64,000 nt of DNA from PFL42 sp963789825 (lineage in GTDB: Bacteria > Chloroflexota > Anaerolineae > Anaerolineales > E44-bin32), in the NCBI GenBank assembly GCA_963789825.1, contig CAWBME010000006.1:124001-188000 (forward strand), given 5' to 3'. The position numbers and the translations under genes were made by a program. Shown here piece after piece: positions 45,840 to 53,881 of this stretch (position 1 is the first letter of the stretch; each line of letters opens with the position of its first letter). The notes beneath the pieces were generated by a model. The model had not been told where the DNA came from. It ran no database searches and saw only the letters and a list, made by a program, of their open reading frames with translations.

Positions 45840-45853
45840 TGGAAACGTTCTCA
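45840..45853. promoter_or_regulatory. LacI-type operator at the regulator promoter (autoregulation)
   Basis: TGGAAACGTTCTCA begins 2 bp after the -10 box, the same phase as at the importer promoter, and suggests that the regulator represses itself. A weaker look-alike (TGGAACGTTGCG) lies upstream near 45795, before the -35 box. Confidence 0.72.
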
Positions 45854-45994
45854 CAAGCCGTGCCGAACAGGATCCGGTGCAGGCGGACAGCGCGGCGCTC
45901 GAGCCACAACCGGACGAGGTATCAGCGCTTCCTGGGCGGCACGTGAACGCCACGCAATGACCGGATGGGGGCAGCGGCTGAGGGCGGGATTTCG

Positions 45995-47080
45995 ATGGGC
46001 CAAGTGCGCAGGGCTAGCTTGAAGGATGTAGCCTCGAGGGCCAACACCTCGATCGCCACCGCCTCGCGTGCGCTGAGCGGGACGGGCTACGTTGCGGAGG
46101 CCACCCGGGAGCGGATCCTGCAGGCGGCGCAGGCCCTCAATTACCAGCCTAACCTGCGGGCGCGCGGACTGCGCCAGCGCGTCAGCCACAGCATCGGCCT
46201 GATCGTACCCAACCTGCTTAATGCCTACTACACTGCCTTGGCCAATTCGATCTCGCAACAGCTGGGCGCACGTGGCTATCACCTGCTGTTGGCCTCGACG
46301 CGGGACGACGCCGCCACGGAGCACGACATGCTCGTCGACATGGTCGGGCAGGCGGTCGATGGCCTGATCTGGGTGCCGTCGGTGGCGGAGAGCGATCTGC
46401 TCGACTACCTGGCCGGTCAGCACACACCGGCCGTGGCCATCGTCCGCCGGCTGAAGGGCGATCCGATCGACACCGTGGTCTTTGAGGATCGGGCGGGGAG
46501 CCAGGCTGCTACGCAGCACCTTATCGGCCTGGGCCACAAACGCATCGGCTATATCGGCGGGGACGTGATGTACTCCAGCAATCACGACCGCTGGCAAGGC
46601 TACCTCGAGGCGCTGCGTCAGGCACGCCAGGAACCCGACGAAGAGCTGGTGAGGTTGGGCACCAATCGCGGCACCTGGGGGGCGATGGCTGCCAACGAAT
46701 TGCTGCGCCTGTCGTCGCCCCCGACTGCGATCTTCGTGGCCAGTAATGCCATCATGCCGGGCGTGATCCGTACGCTGCGCCAGACAGGCGTCACCTTGCC
46801 CGATGAGATGTCGCTGATCTGCTTCGATGATGTCGACTGGTTCTCTCTGTCGGTCCCGCCGATCACCGCCATCAGCACGGCCTACACCACGCTGGCGGAG
46901 GCGGCGGTCGACCTCCTGCTGACCCGCGCCGCCGGGGGATCGACCGGAGCCGATCGTCCACCGGTCTACATGGAGGTCAATTTCGAGTTTGTCTTGCGGC
47001 GCTCGACAGCTCCGCCGCGCGTCGGCGCGCTGCACTACCATGAGGCACCGATCACGGAGGTGCATGCTGGGGAAGGCTGA
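45995..47080 (+). CDS. LacI-family transcriptional regulator
   Basis: 361 residues. The N-terminal helix-turn-helix (SLKDVASRANTSIATASRALSGTGYVAEATRERILQAAQALNYQPN) includes the hinge-helix region for CG-centred palindromes. A periplasmic-binding-like ligand domain follows: SHSIGLIVPNLLNAYYTALANSISQQL, VDGLIWVPS, HLIGLGHKRIGYIGG, PPTAIFVASNAIMPGVIRTLRQTG and MSLICFDDVDWFSL. The ATG at 45995 starts just before the DNA-binding domain; the ATG at 45965 is also possible. The operators at 39298, 45524 and 45840 are its likely targets, with the imported substrate or a product as inducer. Confidence 0.92.
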   Translation: MGQVRRASLKDVASRANTSIATASRALSGTGYVAEATRERILQAAQALNYQPNLRARGLRQRVSHSIGLIVPNLLNAYYTALANSISQQLGARGYHLLLASTRDDAATEHDMLVDMVGQAVDGLIWVPSVAESDLLDYLAGQHTPAVAIVRRLKGDPIDTVVFEDRAGSQAATQHLIGLGHKRIGYIGGDVMYSSNHDRWQGYLEALRQARQEPDEELVRLGTNRGTWGAMAANELLRLSSPPTAIFVASNAIMPGVIRTLRQTGVTLPDEMSLICFDDVDWFSLSVPPITAISTAYTTLAEAAVDLLLTRAAGGSTGADRPPVYMEVNFEFVLRRSTAPPRVGALHYHEAPITEVHAGEG

Positions 47081-47141
47081 AGGCGAAGTGCCTCTGCGCC
47101 CAGGCGCGCAGCGAAATATCGAGCATCGGTTGGAGGCGAGC

Positions 47142-47774
47142 ATGCATGCACTGTTGCAGACCGTGTATGACGAGGTGATCAACGGCGACCGGGCGGCTGT
47201 CGAAGCCGGAGTGCAGGCGGCGATGGAGGCCGGGCTGCCGGTGGTCTCGATCCTGAACGAGGGCCTGATCGGAGCCATGCAGGAGGTCGGCGAGCGTTTC
47301 GAGCGCCAGGAGTTCTATGTGCCCGAGATGCTCGTCTCCGCGCGGGCGATGCAGGCTGGCCTGACCATCCTCAAGCCGCACCTGGTGCAGGCCGGCGTGC
47401 CGGCCGCCGGCAAGGTCGTGATCGGCACGGTCAAGGGCGACCTGCATGACATCGGCAAGAGCCTGGTGGGAATGATGCTGGAGGGTGCCGGCTTCGAAGT
47501 GATCGATCTGGGCACCGATGTCGGGCCGGAGAAGTTCGGCGAGGCCGTGCGTACGCACCAGCCGCAGCTGGTGGGGCTGTCGGCGCTGCTGACCACCACC
47601 ATGCAAAACATGAAGTCCACGCTGGAAGCGCTGGAGGATCTGGGCGTGCGCGCCCAGGTCCGCGTGATGGTCGGCGGCGCGCCGGTGACGGACGCCTTCG
47701 CCAAGCAGATCGGAGCCGACGGGTACGCGCCGGACGCCAGCCGCGCCGTGACGCTGGCCAAGTCGCTGCGGTAG
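47142..47774 (+). CDS. corrinoid protein (MtbC/MtgC-like methyltransferase subunit)
   Basis: 210 residues with a helical cap (LPVVSILNEGLIGAMQEVGERFERQEFYVPEMLVSARAM) and a Rossmann B12-binding domain. The base-off ligand motif is GTVKGDLHDIGKSLV, with His102 as cobalt ligand, followed by VIDLGTDVGPEKF, VGLSALLTTTMQNMKSTLEAL and VMVGGAPVTDAFAKQIGADGYAPDA. It carries the methyl group between an MttB-type enzyme and the UroD-like methyltransferase. The ATG has TTGGAGG upstream. It lies 61 bp after the regulator, so both are probably transcribed from the operator-controlled promoter. No reductive activase (RamA-like) gene is in the window. Confidence 0.93.
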   Translation: MHALLQTVYDEVINGDRAAVEAGVQAAMEAGLPVVSILNEGLIGAMQEVGERFERQEFYVPEMLVSARAMQAGLTILKPHLVQAGVPAAGKVVIGTVKGDLHDIGKSLVGMMLEGAGFEVIDLGTDVGPEKFGEAVRTHQPQLVGLSALLTTTMQNMKSTLEALEDLGVRAQVRVMVGGAPVTDAFAKQIGADGYAPDASRAVTLAKSLR

Positions 47775-48182
47775 TCGGCGGCGCACAGCCCAGGAAGCCA
47801 GCGAACTGCAAGCGGGCAGCCAGAGGCGGCTGCTCGCTTCGTCGGTCTGGCCAGGCTGATCCCAGGCCTGGACTATCGGCGATCACGCCTTGCGGGCCTG
47901 GCTGTGAGGTCGGCGGTCAGGCCTTCCGGCACTCAGCCAGACCAGGCCTGCTCTCGGGCGAAGCCAAAACGCTCCGCCGTGCGGCCGTCGAGGCGCGGCG
48001 GCGTGCCAAGCCAATGCCATTCCGAACCGCAATCTCCCTTTGCGCCTGGGGCTCCATCGACTCGAAGAACCCTCCAGGACGACGCAGTCCGATCTGAGCC
48101 GGCCAGCCCGCCACGGAACGCTTGTCGCTACGCACCTGCAATGCGACAATGGGCCACCTTCAGTCGGGGGCAACCCGAAAGC
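47775..48182. other. 408 bp without a recognisable gene
   Basis: No credible frame. Around 48010-48090 the sequence loosely recalls degenerate interspersed-repeat text (CCGAACCGCAATCTCCC, CCTCCAGGACGAC), but no clear copy can be aligned by eye. Confidence 0.35.
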
Positions 48183-48902
48183 ATGGTCGCTCTGCGCAGC
48201 CTGTACCAACACTGGGGCGAAGCCGTCGCCTTCGCCGTGTCCGCCGCAGCCGCCCTGCTCTGGGACTGGCAGGCCTCGGACATTGCCTGGGGACTGTGGA
48301 TCTCGAGCCTGGTCACTGGCTGGGTGATCCTGGGCTCCGCCGTTGTGCGGGTCTGGCTGAACTCAGCCGGGATCCTCCGATTGCCTCCGGAGGAGGATCC
48401 AACCGCGAACTTGAGGTTGCAGCAGTTCCTGCGATCCCTGCCGGCCGGAACTGGCGCCGGATGGGCCGGGTTGCTGGTGCCGCTGGGGATGGCGGCCTTC
48501 GGTCTGTTCACCTGGTTCCACTTCACGATGTTCCACACGATCCTTGGCGCGCTGATGTCTGTCTTCCTGGCTGCCGAGCCGGCTGAGCTGCTCGGACCGA
48601 ACGGCTACATCAATGCCGACACCTCCGACCTGCTGAGGCACCTGATCACGACCTACCTGGCGATCATCGTAGCGACGATGGTCACTCGCTGGCGGAGCAT
48701 CGTGCAGGGGAATCCCGTCCAGCGCATGCAGTCGATCTACTCGGTCATCATTCGCCTGCACGTGTTCGTACTGCTGAGCGGGTTTCTGTCGTTCGTGATT
48801 GTGTTCGGGGAGGGGGCGTATCAGCAGGTGATGGTGCTCACATTGCTCTTCCTGTGCTACTTCCCGTTCGGCAAGTTCCAGGCGACTTCATCGGAGTCGT
48901 GA
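48183..48902 (+). CDS. polytopic membrane protein (DUF6498-like)
   Basis: 239 residues with about six hydrophobic segments: AVAFAVSAAAALLWDW, GLWISSLVTGWVILGSAVVRVWL, GLLVPLGMAAFGLFTWFHFTMFHTILGALMSVFL, LRHLITTYLAIIVATMVTRW, and LHVFVLLSGFLSFVIVF. The Trp/Phe/His pattern WFHFTMFHTILG resembles DUF6498. The ATG at 48183 starts just before the first helix; the frame upstream to 47904 is arginine-rich noise. Function unknown. Confidence 0.6.
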   Translation: MVALRSLYQHWGEAVAFAVSAAAALLWDWQASDIAWGLWISSLVTGWVILGSAVVRVWLNSAGILRLPPEEDPTANLRLQQFLRSLPAGTGAGWAGLLVPLGMAAFGLFTWFHFTMFHTILGALMSVFLAAEPAELLGPNGYINADTSDLLRHLITTYLAIIVATMVTRWRSIVQGNPVQRMQSIYSVIIRLHVFVLLSGFLSFVIVFGEGAYQQVMVLTLLFLCYFPFGKFQATSSES

Positions 48903-49140
48903 TCTGGCCGGGTAACGCTGTCGCGGACGTGCTGAAAGGGAGTGCCACGTTGCGCGCCCTGGCGTCCACGGTAATCGCCAAGTCCAACCAACAAGATGGT
49001 CTCCGGTGCGAGGTGGCCGTACAGATCCAGGCCTCACCGGCGTTCCTGTGGGAACGCCCGGTGAGGAGAGCAGGCGCGCCTGGCCCGAGTGAGGGGCAAG
49101 GCTCCTCGGGGTCAGGACGCCCAGTGATGGCACTCGGGGA

Positions 49141-50478
49141 TCAGGGCAGGCGACGCAAGGCTGGCCAACGCAACCACAGCAGACCGGAGACGGCAAGCAG
49201 CAGCAGGGCCCCGACAGCAACCGTTGCCGGCTCGCCGAATTCCGCGGCGGCAATGCCAGCCAGCAGAGAGCCGATGGGCACCATCCCAAAGAACACCAGC
49301 GTGTAGATCCCCATCACGCGCCCGCGCAGCTCGTCTGGCACCTGGCCCTGGACGAGCGCGTTGATCGTGTTGACAATCAGCATGAATCCCCAGCCGACGC
49401 CAGCAATGGCCAGCATCGAGAAGGGAAGCAGGTCGGTCGCCGCGAACGCAAGCAGAGTCAGGCCCATGGCGAAGCTGCCCAGGGTCAGCAGCTTCCCTTT
49501 GATGTGGTAGCGGCCGAGGGCGGCGATCATCAGCCCAGCGACGAGGGAGCCAATACCGCGCGCCGAGAGCAGCAGCCCGTTGGTCGCCGCGGTTCCTCCC
49601 AGGACTTCGACGGACCAGGCGGGGATTAGCGTAACGAAGCCGATTCCGAAGAGCGCAAAGGCGCCGAGGCTGGCGATCAGGCCGCGCACGGTCTTGGTGC
49701 GCCACACGTAGCGCAGGCCCTCGCGCAGGCCGCCGGCCGCCGAGCTGTTTGTGGCGGCGCGCGCCTTGTCGAACTTCATCAGCGCCAGGGCGACGATCAC
49801 GGCCACAAAGGAGATCCCATTGACCACGAAGCACCAGGCGGCGCCGGCCAGGGCGTACACGATTCCGCCGACTGCCGGCCCGACGATCGTCGCCATGTTG
49901 AACATCGTGGCGTTCAGGGCGATGGCGTTGGTGAGGTCCTGCCGTTCCACCAGTTCGATGGTGAAGGCTTGGCGCGCCGGTGCGTCGAAGGCGGTCGCCA
50001 CGCCGAGCAGGAAGGCCAGGACGATGATGTGCCAGGGCTGCACGATCCCGCTAAACGTCAAGTAGGCGAGGGTAAAGGCCAGCACCATCATGGCGCTCTG
50101 GGTGATGATCAGCAGCGTGCGGCGGGGGATGCGATCGGCCACGAGGCCGCCGTACAGCGTGAACAACCAGCTGGGGATCCCGGCGGCGAAACCGACGTAT
50201 CCTAGATAGGCCGGCGAGCGCGTCAGTTCGTAGATCAGGAAACCCTGCGCCGTGACCTGCATCCAGGTGCCGAACAGCGACACCAGCTGGCCGGCGAACC
50301 ACAGCCGGTAGTTGGGGTAGCGCAGGGAGATGAACGTCTCCCGCAGCCCCCGCCGGATCCGCGCGCGGGTCATCCGTGCCCGCGGCAGGCTGACCGCCTC
50401 TGCGGGTGGCGCCCCGTCCGTGAGTGGCCCTTCGCGCGGTTGTGCAGATCCCATGCGGGTCCCCAGAAAGCTGAACAA
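49141..50478 (-). CDS. MFS transporter (MFS_3/EntS-like exporter)
   Basis: 445 residues with twelve helices. FISLRYPNYRLWFAGQLVSLFGTWMQVTAQGFLIYELT is the characteristic start of the MFS_3 group. GGLVADRIPRRTLLI is motif A, and GVATAFDAPARQAFTIELVERQDLTNAIALNATMFNMATIVGPAVGG is the strongly conserved helix 4-5 block. QVPDELRGRVMGIYTLVFFGMVPIGSLLAG closes the second half. Such proteins export siderophores, drugs or metabolites. ATG at 50478 or 50451 are both possible. It follows the decayed cyclase on the same strand. Confidence 0.88.
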   Translation of the reverse strand: MFSFLGTRMGSAQPREGPLTDGAPPAEAVSLPRARMTRARIRRGLRETFISLRYPNYRLWFAGQLVSLFGTWMQVTAQGFLIYELTRSPAYLGYVGFAAGIPSWLFTLYGGLVADRIPRRTLLIITQSAMMVLAFTLAYLTFSGIVQPWHIIVLAFLLGVATAFDAPARQAFTIELVERQDLTNAIALNATMFNMATIVGPAVGGIVYALAGAAWCFVVNGISFVAVIVALALMKFDKARAATNSSAAGGLREGLRYVWRTKTVRGLIASLGAFALFGIGFVTLIPAWSVEVLGGTAATNGLLLSARGIGSLVAGLMIAALGRYHIKGKLLTLGSFAMGLTLLAFAATDLLPFSMLAIAGVGWGFMLIVNTINALVQGQVPDELRGRVMGIYTLVFFGMVPIGSLLAGIAAAEFGEPATVAVGALLLLAVSGLLWLRWPALRRLP

Positions 50479-50650
50479 AAAGCCTTGGGCTCTATTGCCT
50501 GGAGAGCCGTTCGGCCCGGTACGTACGTCAGTGCTCCGTGGCCAGCTACCTGGCGCAGAGCGAGGGTGTGGGCCATGCCCACAGCCTCGCTATTCTACAG
50601 CCGTCCTCTGGAGCAGGGTGCAGCCGGATGCGGCAGCGCGTCCGGCGAAG

Positions 50651-51556
50651 TCAGGCGTAGTTGGCGGATGAGAGTCGATTCAGCGGGTTGACGTGTTCCT
50701 CGCGGTAGCAGTCGCCAAAGCGCCTCCTGGGAAGCTTGGCCTTGGCGCGCATCAGATCGGCGTACTCATCGTCCTCAACCATCGCTACAGAGCGGCCGAT
50801 GCTGCTCTGGCCGTCGACGAAGCGCCAGGGAAAGAAGCCGATCGTCACCCGGCGGTTCAGGAGCAGGTCGATGTCCCCGCCGATACACTCGGCGTGGATG
50901 ATCCCGTGCGGGAAGAGCTCCAGGTGCATCAACTGGTACTTGGTCTCGTCGAAGAAGTCGGCCAGAGCCTGCTTGTGCCTCTTCTGAAACACCTTGTCCG
51001 CCTGGCGCGCCTGGCGCGGCATCCAATCGCGCATGATGGTGTTCATCGGATGATCAGCGCTGCCGCAATCGACGCCTTCCCAGCGGATCTGCTTCTTCTT
51101 CATCCAGTCGGCGAACTGGCGATCCGGGCCTGGGTGCTTGACCATGTAGCGGATCTCATCGGCGTGCGGTTAGTCCCAGCCGAAGTGGTGGTAGCCGGTG
51201 TGCACGATCAGGATATCGCCTTGCGGACCTCGACGCGCTCCTCGACCATCTTGCTGGTGTAGACGTCATAGTCGCGGCACACGTCCGACAGATCGACGAT
51301 GGCGCCCTCGTGCACCAGGAAGTCGTCAGGCTGGCGATGTCCTTCCCGGGCGTGTACAAGCGAATCTCGCCATCGAGATGTGTGCCGAGGGGCTTGGGAT
51401 GGGCGACCCGCCTAGCCGTTGGCGCCGTTCGGCGCCAGGCGTTTGATGTACTTGACCTGGAGCGGCTGGTACGTCGGCCCGAGCGGGGTGGCGATCCCCA
51501 GGAGGCTGGTCAGATCGACAAACCTCCTGGGGTTCTCCTTCCGCTCAGATCTCCGA
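50651..51556 (-). pseudogene. decayed cyclase-family (kynurenine formamidase-like) gene
   Basis: This is a close paralogue of the intact gene at 53882-54763, recognisable over its full length: FVDLTSLLGIATP, PLQVKYIKRLAPNGANG, LGTHLDGEIRLYTPGKDIASL, then VKHPGPDRQFADWMKKKQIRWEGVDCGSADHPMNTIMRDWMPRQARQADKVF to the end. It carries a TAG at 51414-51412 where the paralogue has Gln, a TAA at 51172-51170 where it has Met, and at least two frameshifts between (near 51225 and 51330). Mixed nonsense and indel damage argues for real decay. The last 165 residues are still open and conserved, so loss may be recent. Confidence 0.75.
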
Positions 51557-51561
51557 CGCAT

Positions 51562-51915
51562 CTAGGCGCCAGGGATGAACCTCAGCCCGTAGACGTTCTC
51601 GTCGTGCACCTTGCGAATGGGCGCCCAGGTCGGCTTGAGCTTCATGCCGATCTTCAGTCCGACGACGTCATCGGCCTCAATCTGCCCCATCGCCTTGACC
51701 CCGTTCTCGAACTCGCCGATGCCGATGATCAGGAAACGCTCGTCGAAACCCCAAGGCAGGTTGAAGATCTGGGTGAAGGTCAATAGCTTGGCCTGTCCCG
51801 TTGGGTGAACCGCTTCGAACTCGCGTGCCCTGCACTTGAGGCAGCGGTCGTGGAACGGGTAGTGGAGCTTGCCGCACTTCTTGCACTTGTAGGCCGTGAT
51901 CGGGATGTCGCTCAT
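51562..51915 (-). CDS. Zn-ribbon OB-fold protein (DUF35-type)
   Basis: 117 residues. The N-terminal rubredoxin-like zinc ribbon uses Cys11, Cys14, Cys25 and Cys28 (YKCKKCGKLHYPFHDRCLKC). The C-terminal OB fold includes LLTFTQIFNLPWGFDERFLIIGIGEFENGVKAMGQI. Such proteins form complexes with thiolases (archaeal mevalonate thiolase, BbsA with BbsB) and sit over the CoA site. The ATG overlaps the thiolase stop as ATGA, which supports a stoichiometric complex with it. Confidence 0.88.
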   Translation of the reverse strand: MSDIPITAYKCKKCGKLHYPFHDRCLKCRAREFEAVHPTGQAKLLTFTQIFNLPWGFDERFLIIGIGEFENGVKAMGQIEADDVVGLKIGMKLKPTWAPIRKVHDENVYGLRFIPGA

Positions 51916-53102
51916 GCCTCTACCCTCTTGAGCACAAAGGCGATGACGTTGTTGCCGAAGCCACCGAAGTTGACCGTGAGGCCTACGGAAGCGTCTTTGA
52001 CCTGGCGACCCTCAGGCAACTCGTGGCGCAGCTGCCAGACGATATCCACGACCTGGGCCACGCCGGTGGCGCCAACCGGGTGCCCGCGCGACTTCAGACC
52101 GCCCGAGAGGTTGATCGGGATCTGCCCGCCCAGGCGGGTCTTGCCGGCCGCCGCTGCCTTGCCACCCTCGCCCTTCTTGAAGAAGCCGACGTGTTCGCTC
52201 TCGGCGATCTCCAGGATGGTGAAGGCGTCATGCAATTCGGCCACGCTGACGTCGGACGGCTTGAGCTTCGCCATGGCGAAGGCCTTCTGCGCCGCCAGGG
52301 TGACCGCCTTGAGGTCGGTCGGATCCTCACGCTCGGCCAGCGTATGCGTGTCGGTGGCCTGGCCGAAGCCGGCGATGACGACATACGGTTTGCCGCGCTG
52401 CTTGGCCGCTTCGACCGTGCATAGGACCACAGCCGCAGCGCCATCACTCACCGGACACAGATCGTACAGGTGGAGCGGGTCGGCGGATACGGGATTGTTG
52501 ACGACGGCATGTGGGCTGTCGTAGATACCCTCCCGATCGAGCGCCATCTCGACATGAGCGTAGGGGTTGCGCGTGCCCATCTCCTGGTTCTTGAGCGAGA
52601 TCGCCAGCAGATGCTCGCGAGTCACGCCATGCTTCTCCATGTACAGCCGGGTGAACATCCCGGCCATCCCGGGCAGAGTGATCCCGTAGGGATACTCCGC
52701 CTGTGGATGGGTCATGGTGGCGACGAAATCGGTGGCGCGCCAGCCGGTGACCTCACGCATCTTCTCGCCGCCGGCGACCAGCACGCTATCGTAGTAGCCG
52801 GAGGCAATGGCCAGCATGCCGTTCTTGACCGCCGAGGCGCCGGAAGCGGGCCCGTTCTCGATGGTCTCGGCAGCCGCTGGCAGCAGGCTCAGGCGATCCA
52901 CCAATGAACTGGCGATGGACGTCTGGTGCTGCAGCATCCCGCCGCCCATGTTGGCAACGTATACCGCGTCGACCGTCCCGGTGCCCAGGCCGGCGTCATC
53001 CAGCGCTTTCAGCGAGGCGACGGCCAACATCTCCATCAAGGTGTCTTCATCACGTCGGCCGAAGGGCAGCATGCCGACGCCGAGAATGGCGACGTCTCTC
53101 AT
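51912..53102 (-). CDS. thiolase-family protein with the nucleophilic Cys replaced by Pro
   Basis: 396 residues with a complete thiolase fold: VAILGVGMLPFGRRDEDTLMEMLAVASLKALDDAGL, LLPAAAETIENGPASGASAVKNGMLAIASGYYDSVLVAGGEKM, VAELHDAFTILEIAESEHVGF, and LSGGLKSRGHPVGATGVAQVV with the catalytic His. The position of the acyl-accepting Cys (ACASG in active thiolases) reads GPASG, with Pro from codon CCC. Carbon-carbon cleavage by the usual covalent route should not work, so this may be a lipid-transfer-like, regulatory or mechanistically different thiolase. GGAGGTGA lies just upstream of the ATG, overlapping the GNAT stop. The partner Zn-ribbon gene follows. Confidence 0.88.
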   Translation of the reverse strand: MRDVAILGVGMLPFGRRDEDTLMEMLAVASLKALDDAGLGTGTVDAVYVANMGGGMLQHQTSIASSLVDRLSLLPAAAETIENGPASGASAVKNGMLAIASGYYDSVLVAGGEKMREVTGWRATDFVATMTHPQAEYPYGITLPGMAGMFTRLYMEKHGVTREHLLAISLKNQEMGTRNPYAHVEMALDREGIYDSPHAVVNNPVSADPLHLYDLCPVSDGAAAVVLCTVEAAKQRGKPYVVIAGFGQATDTHTLAEREDPTDLKAVTLAAQKAFAMAKLKPSDVSVAELHDAFTILEIAESEHVGFFKKGEGGKAAAAGKTRLGGQIPINLSGGLKSRGHPVGATGVAQVVDIVWQLRHELPEGRQVKDASVGLTVNFGGFGNNVIAFVLKRVEA

Positions 53103-53106
53103 GGTG

Positions 53107-53797
53107 TCACCTCCCCTTCAATCCGGCGATGCGCTCGCGGATCGTGTCATCGTCGGCGAACTTGATCTCAGCCACGGCCTCGTCCATCAAGGCCTGGGGG
53201 ACGGGCCGGTCGCCCACCACCAGGCGCGGCTTGGCCTTGAGGTAGGTCTCGCCGCGTCAGGAGCCAGGAGTCGCCGCCCCCCAGCTCGTGCGGGATCTTG
53301 GTCGGTTCGAGCGGGTATTCGACCATCCAGCGGCGGAAGCCGATCGGGCTTTCGGCCACGATCAGAATCTCATCCTGCCCGATGTAGTCAATGTGGTACT
53401 CCATTTTGGCCGCAAACAGGTGTGAGCCGATGCGCAGGCCGCGATCGATGGCCAGCGTGTGGTAGCTCATGCCAACCTTCTCGTTCTCCAGCCGGCCGTT
53501 GACGATCCCCACCAAGTAGCCGTCGATCTGACCGATCAGGCAGTATTCGCTCTTCACCCGGTAGCGGTACCAGGCCAGCAGTTCTCCATACAACCGGGCG
53601 CTGACGATGTCGTAGTAGTCCCGCTCGATGGACAAGCAGGGATGGACGGACTTTAGAATTGCAGGAACATCCTCACGGACAGCCTGGCGTACAACCATCC
53701 GTTTGCCGTTGGCCAGTGTGATGACCTTGGGCGGGTAGGGCGGCATGGGGAGCTGCGGCGGCCGCAGGACCACCTCGAGTTCCATGTCAACGGGCAT
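53107..53797 (-). CDS. GNAT-like acetyltransferase-fold protein, frameshifted near 53255
   Basis: About 229 residues when restored. RMVVRQAVREDVPAILKSVHPCL opens a GNAT fold. YRVKSEYCLIGQIDGYLVGIVNGRLENEKVGMSYHTLAIDRGLRIGSHLFAAKMEYHI resembles the strand 4-5/acetyl-CoA-loop region, although the Q/RxxGxG/A loop is reduced to RGLRIGS. After the frame change the conserved tail reads GETYLKAKPRLVVGDRPVPQALMDEAVAEIKFADDDTIRERIAGLKGR. It lies between the cyclase and thiolase on the same transcript. An acyl-transfer role on the pathway intermediate is possible but not shown. Confidence 0.65.
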
Positions 53798-53881
53798 AGA
53801 ACTCTCTCCTGTCTAGGCTAGCATGCCTAAGAAGCGCAGGCGACATGGGTGGCATTTCAACATGCGATGAAGCGGGCACGG

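Noticed and set aside
51156..51420. TAG at 51414-51412 read as a recoded amino acid
   Set aside because: The same gene also has a TAA and frameshifts, so decay or sequence error explains it better than recoding.
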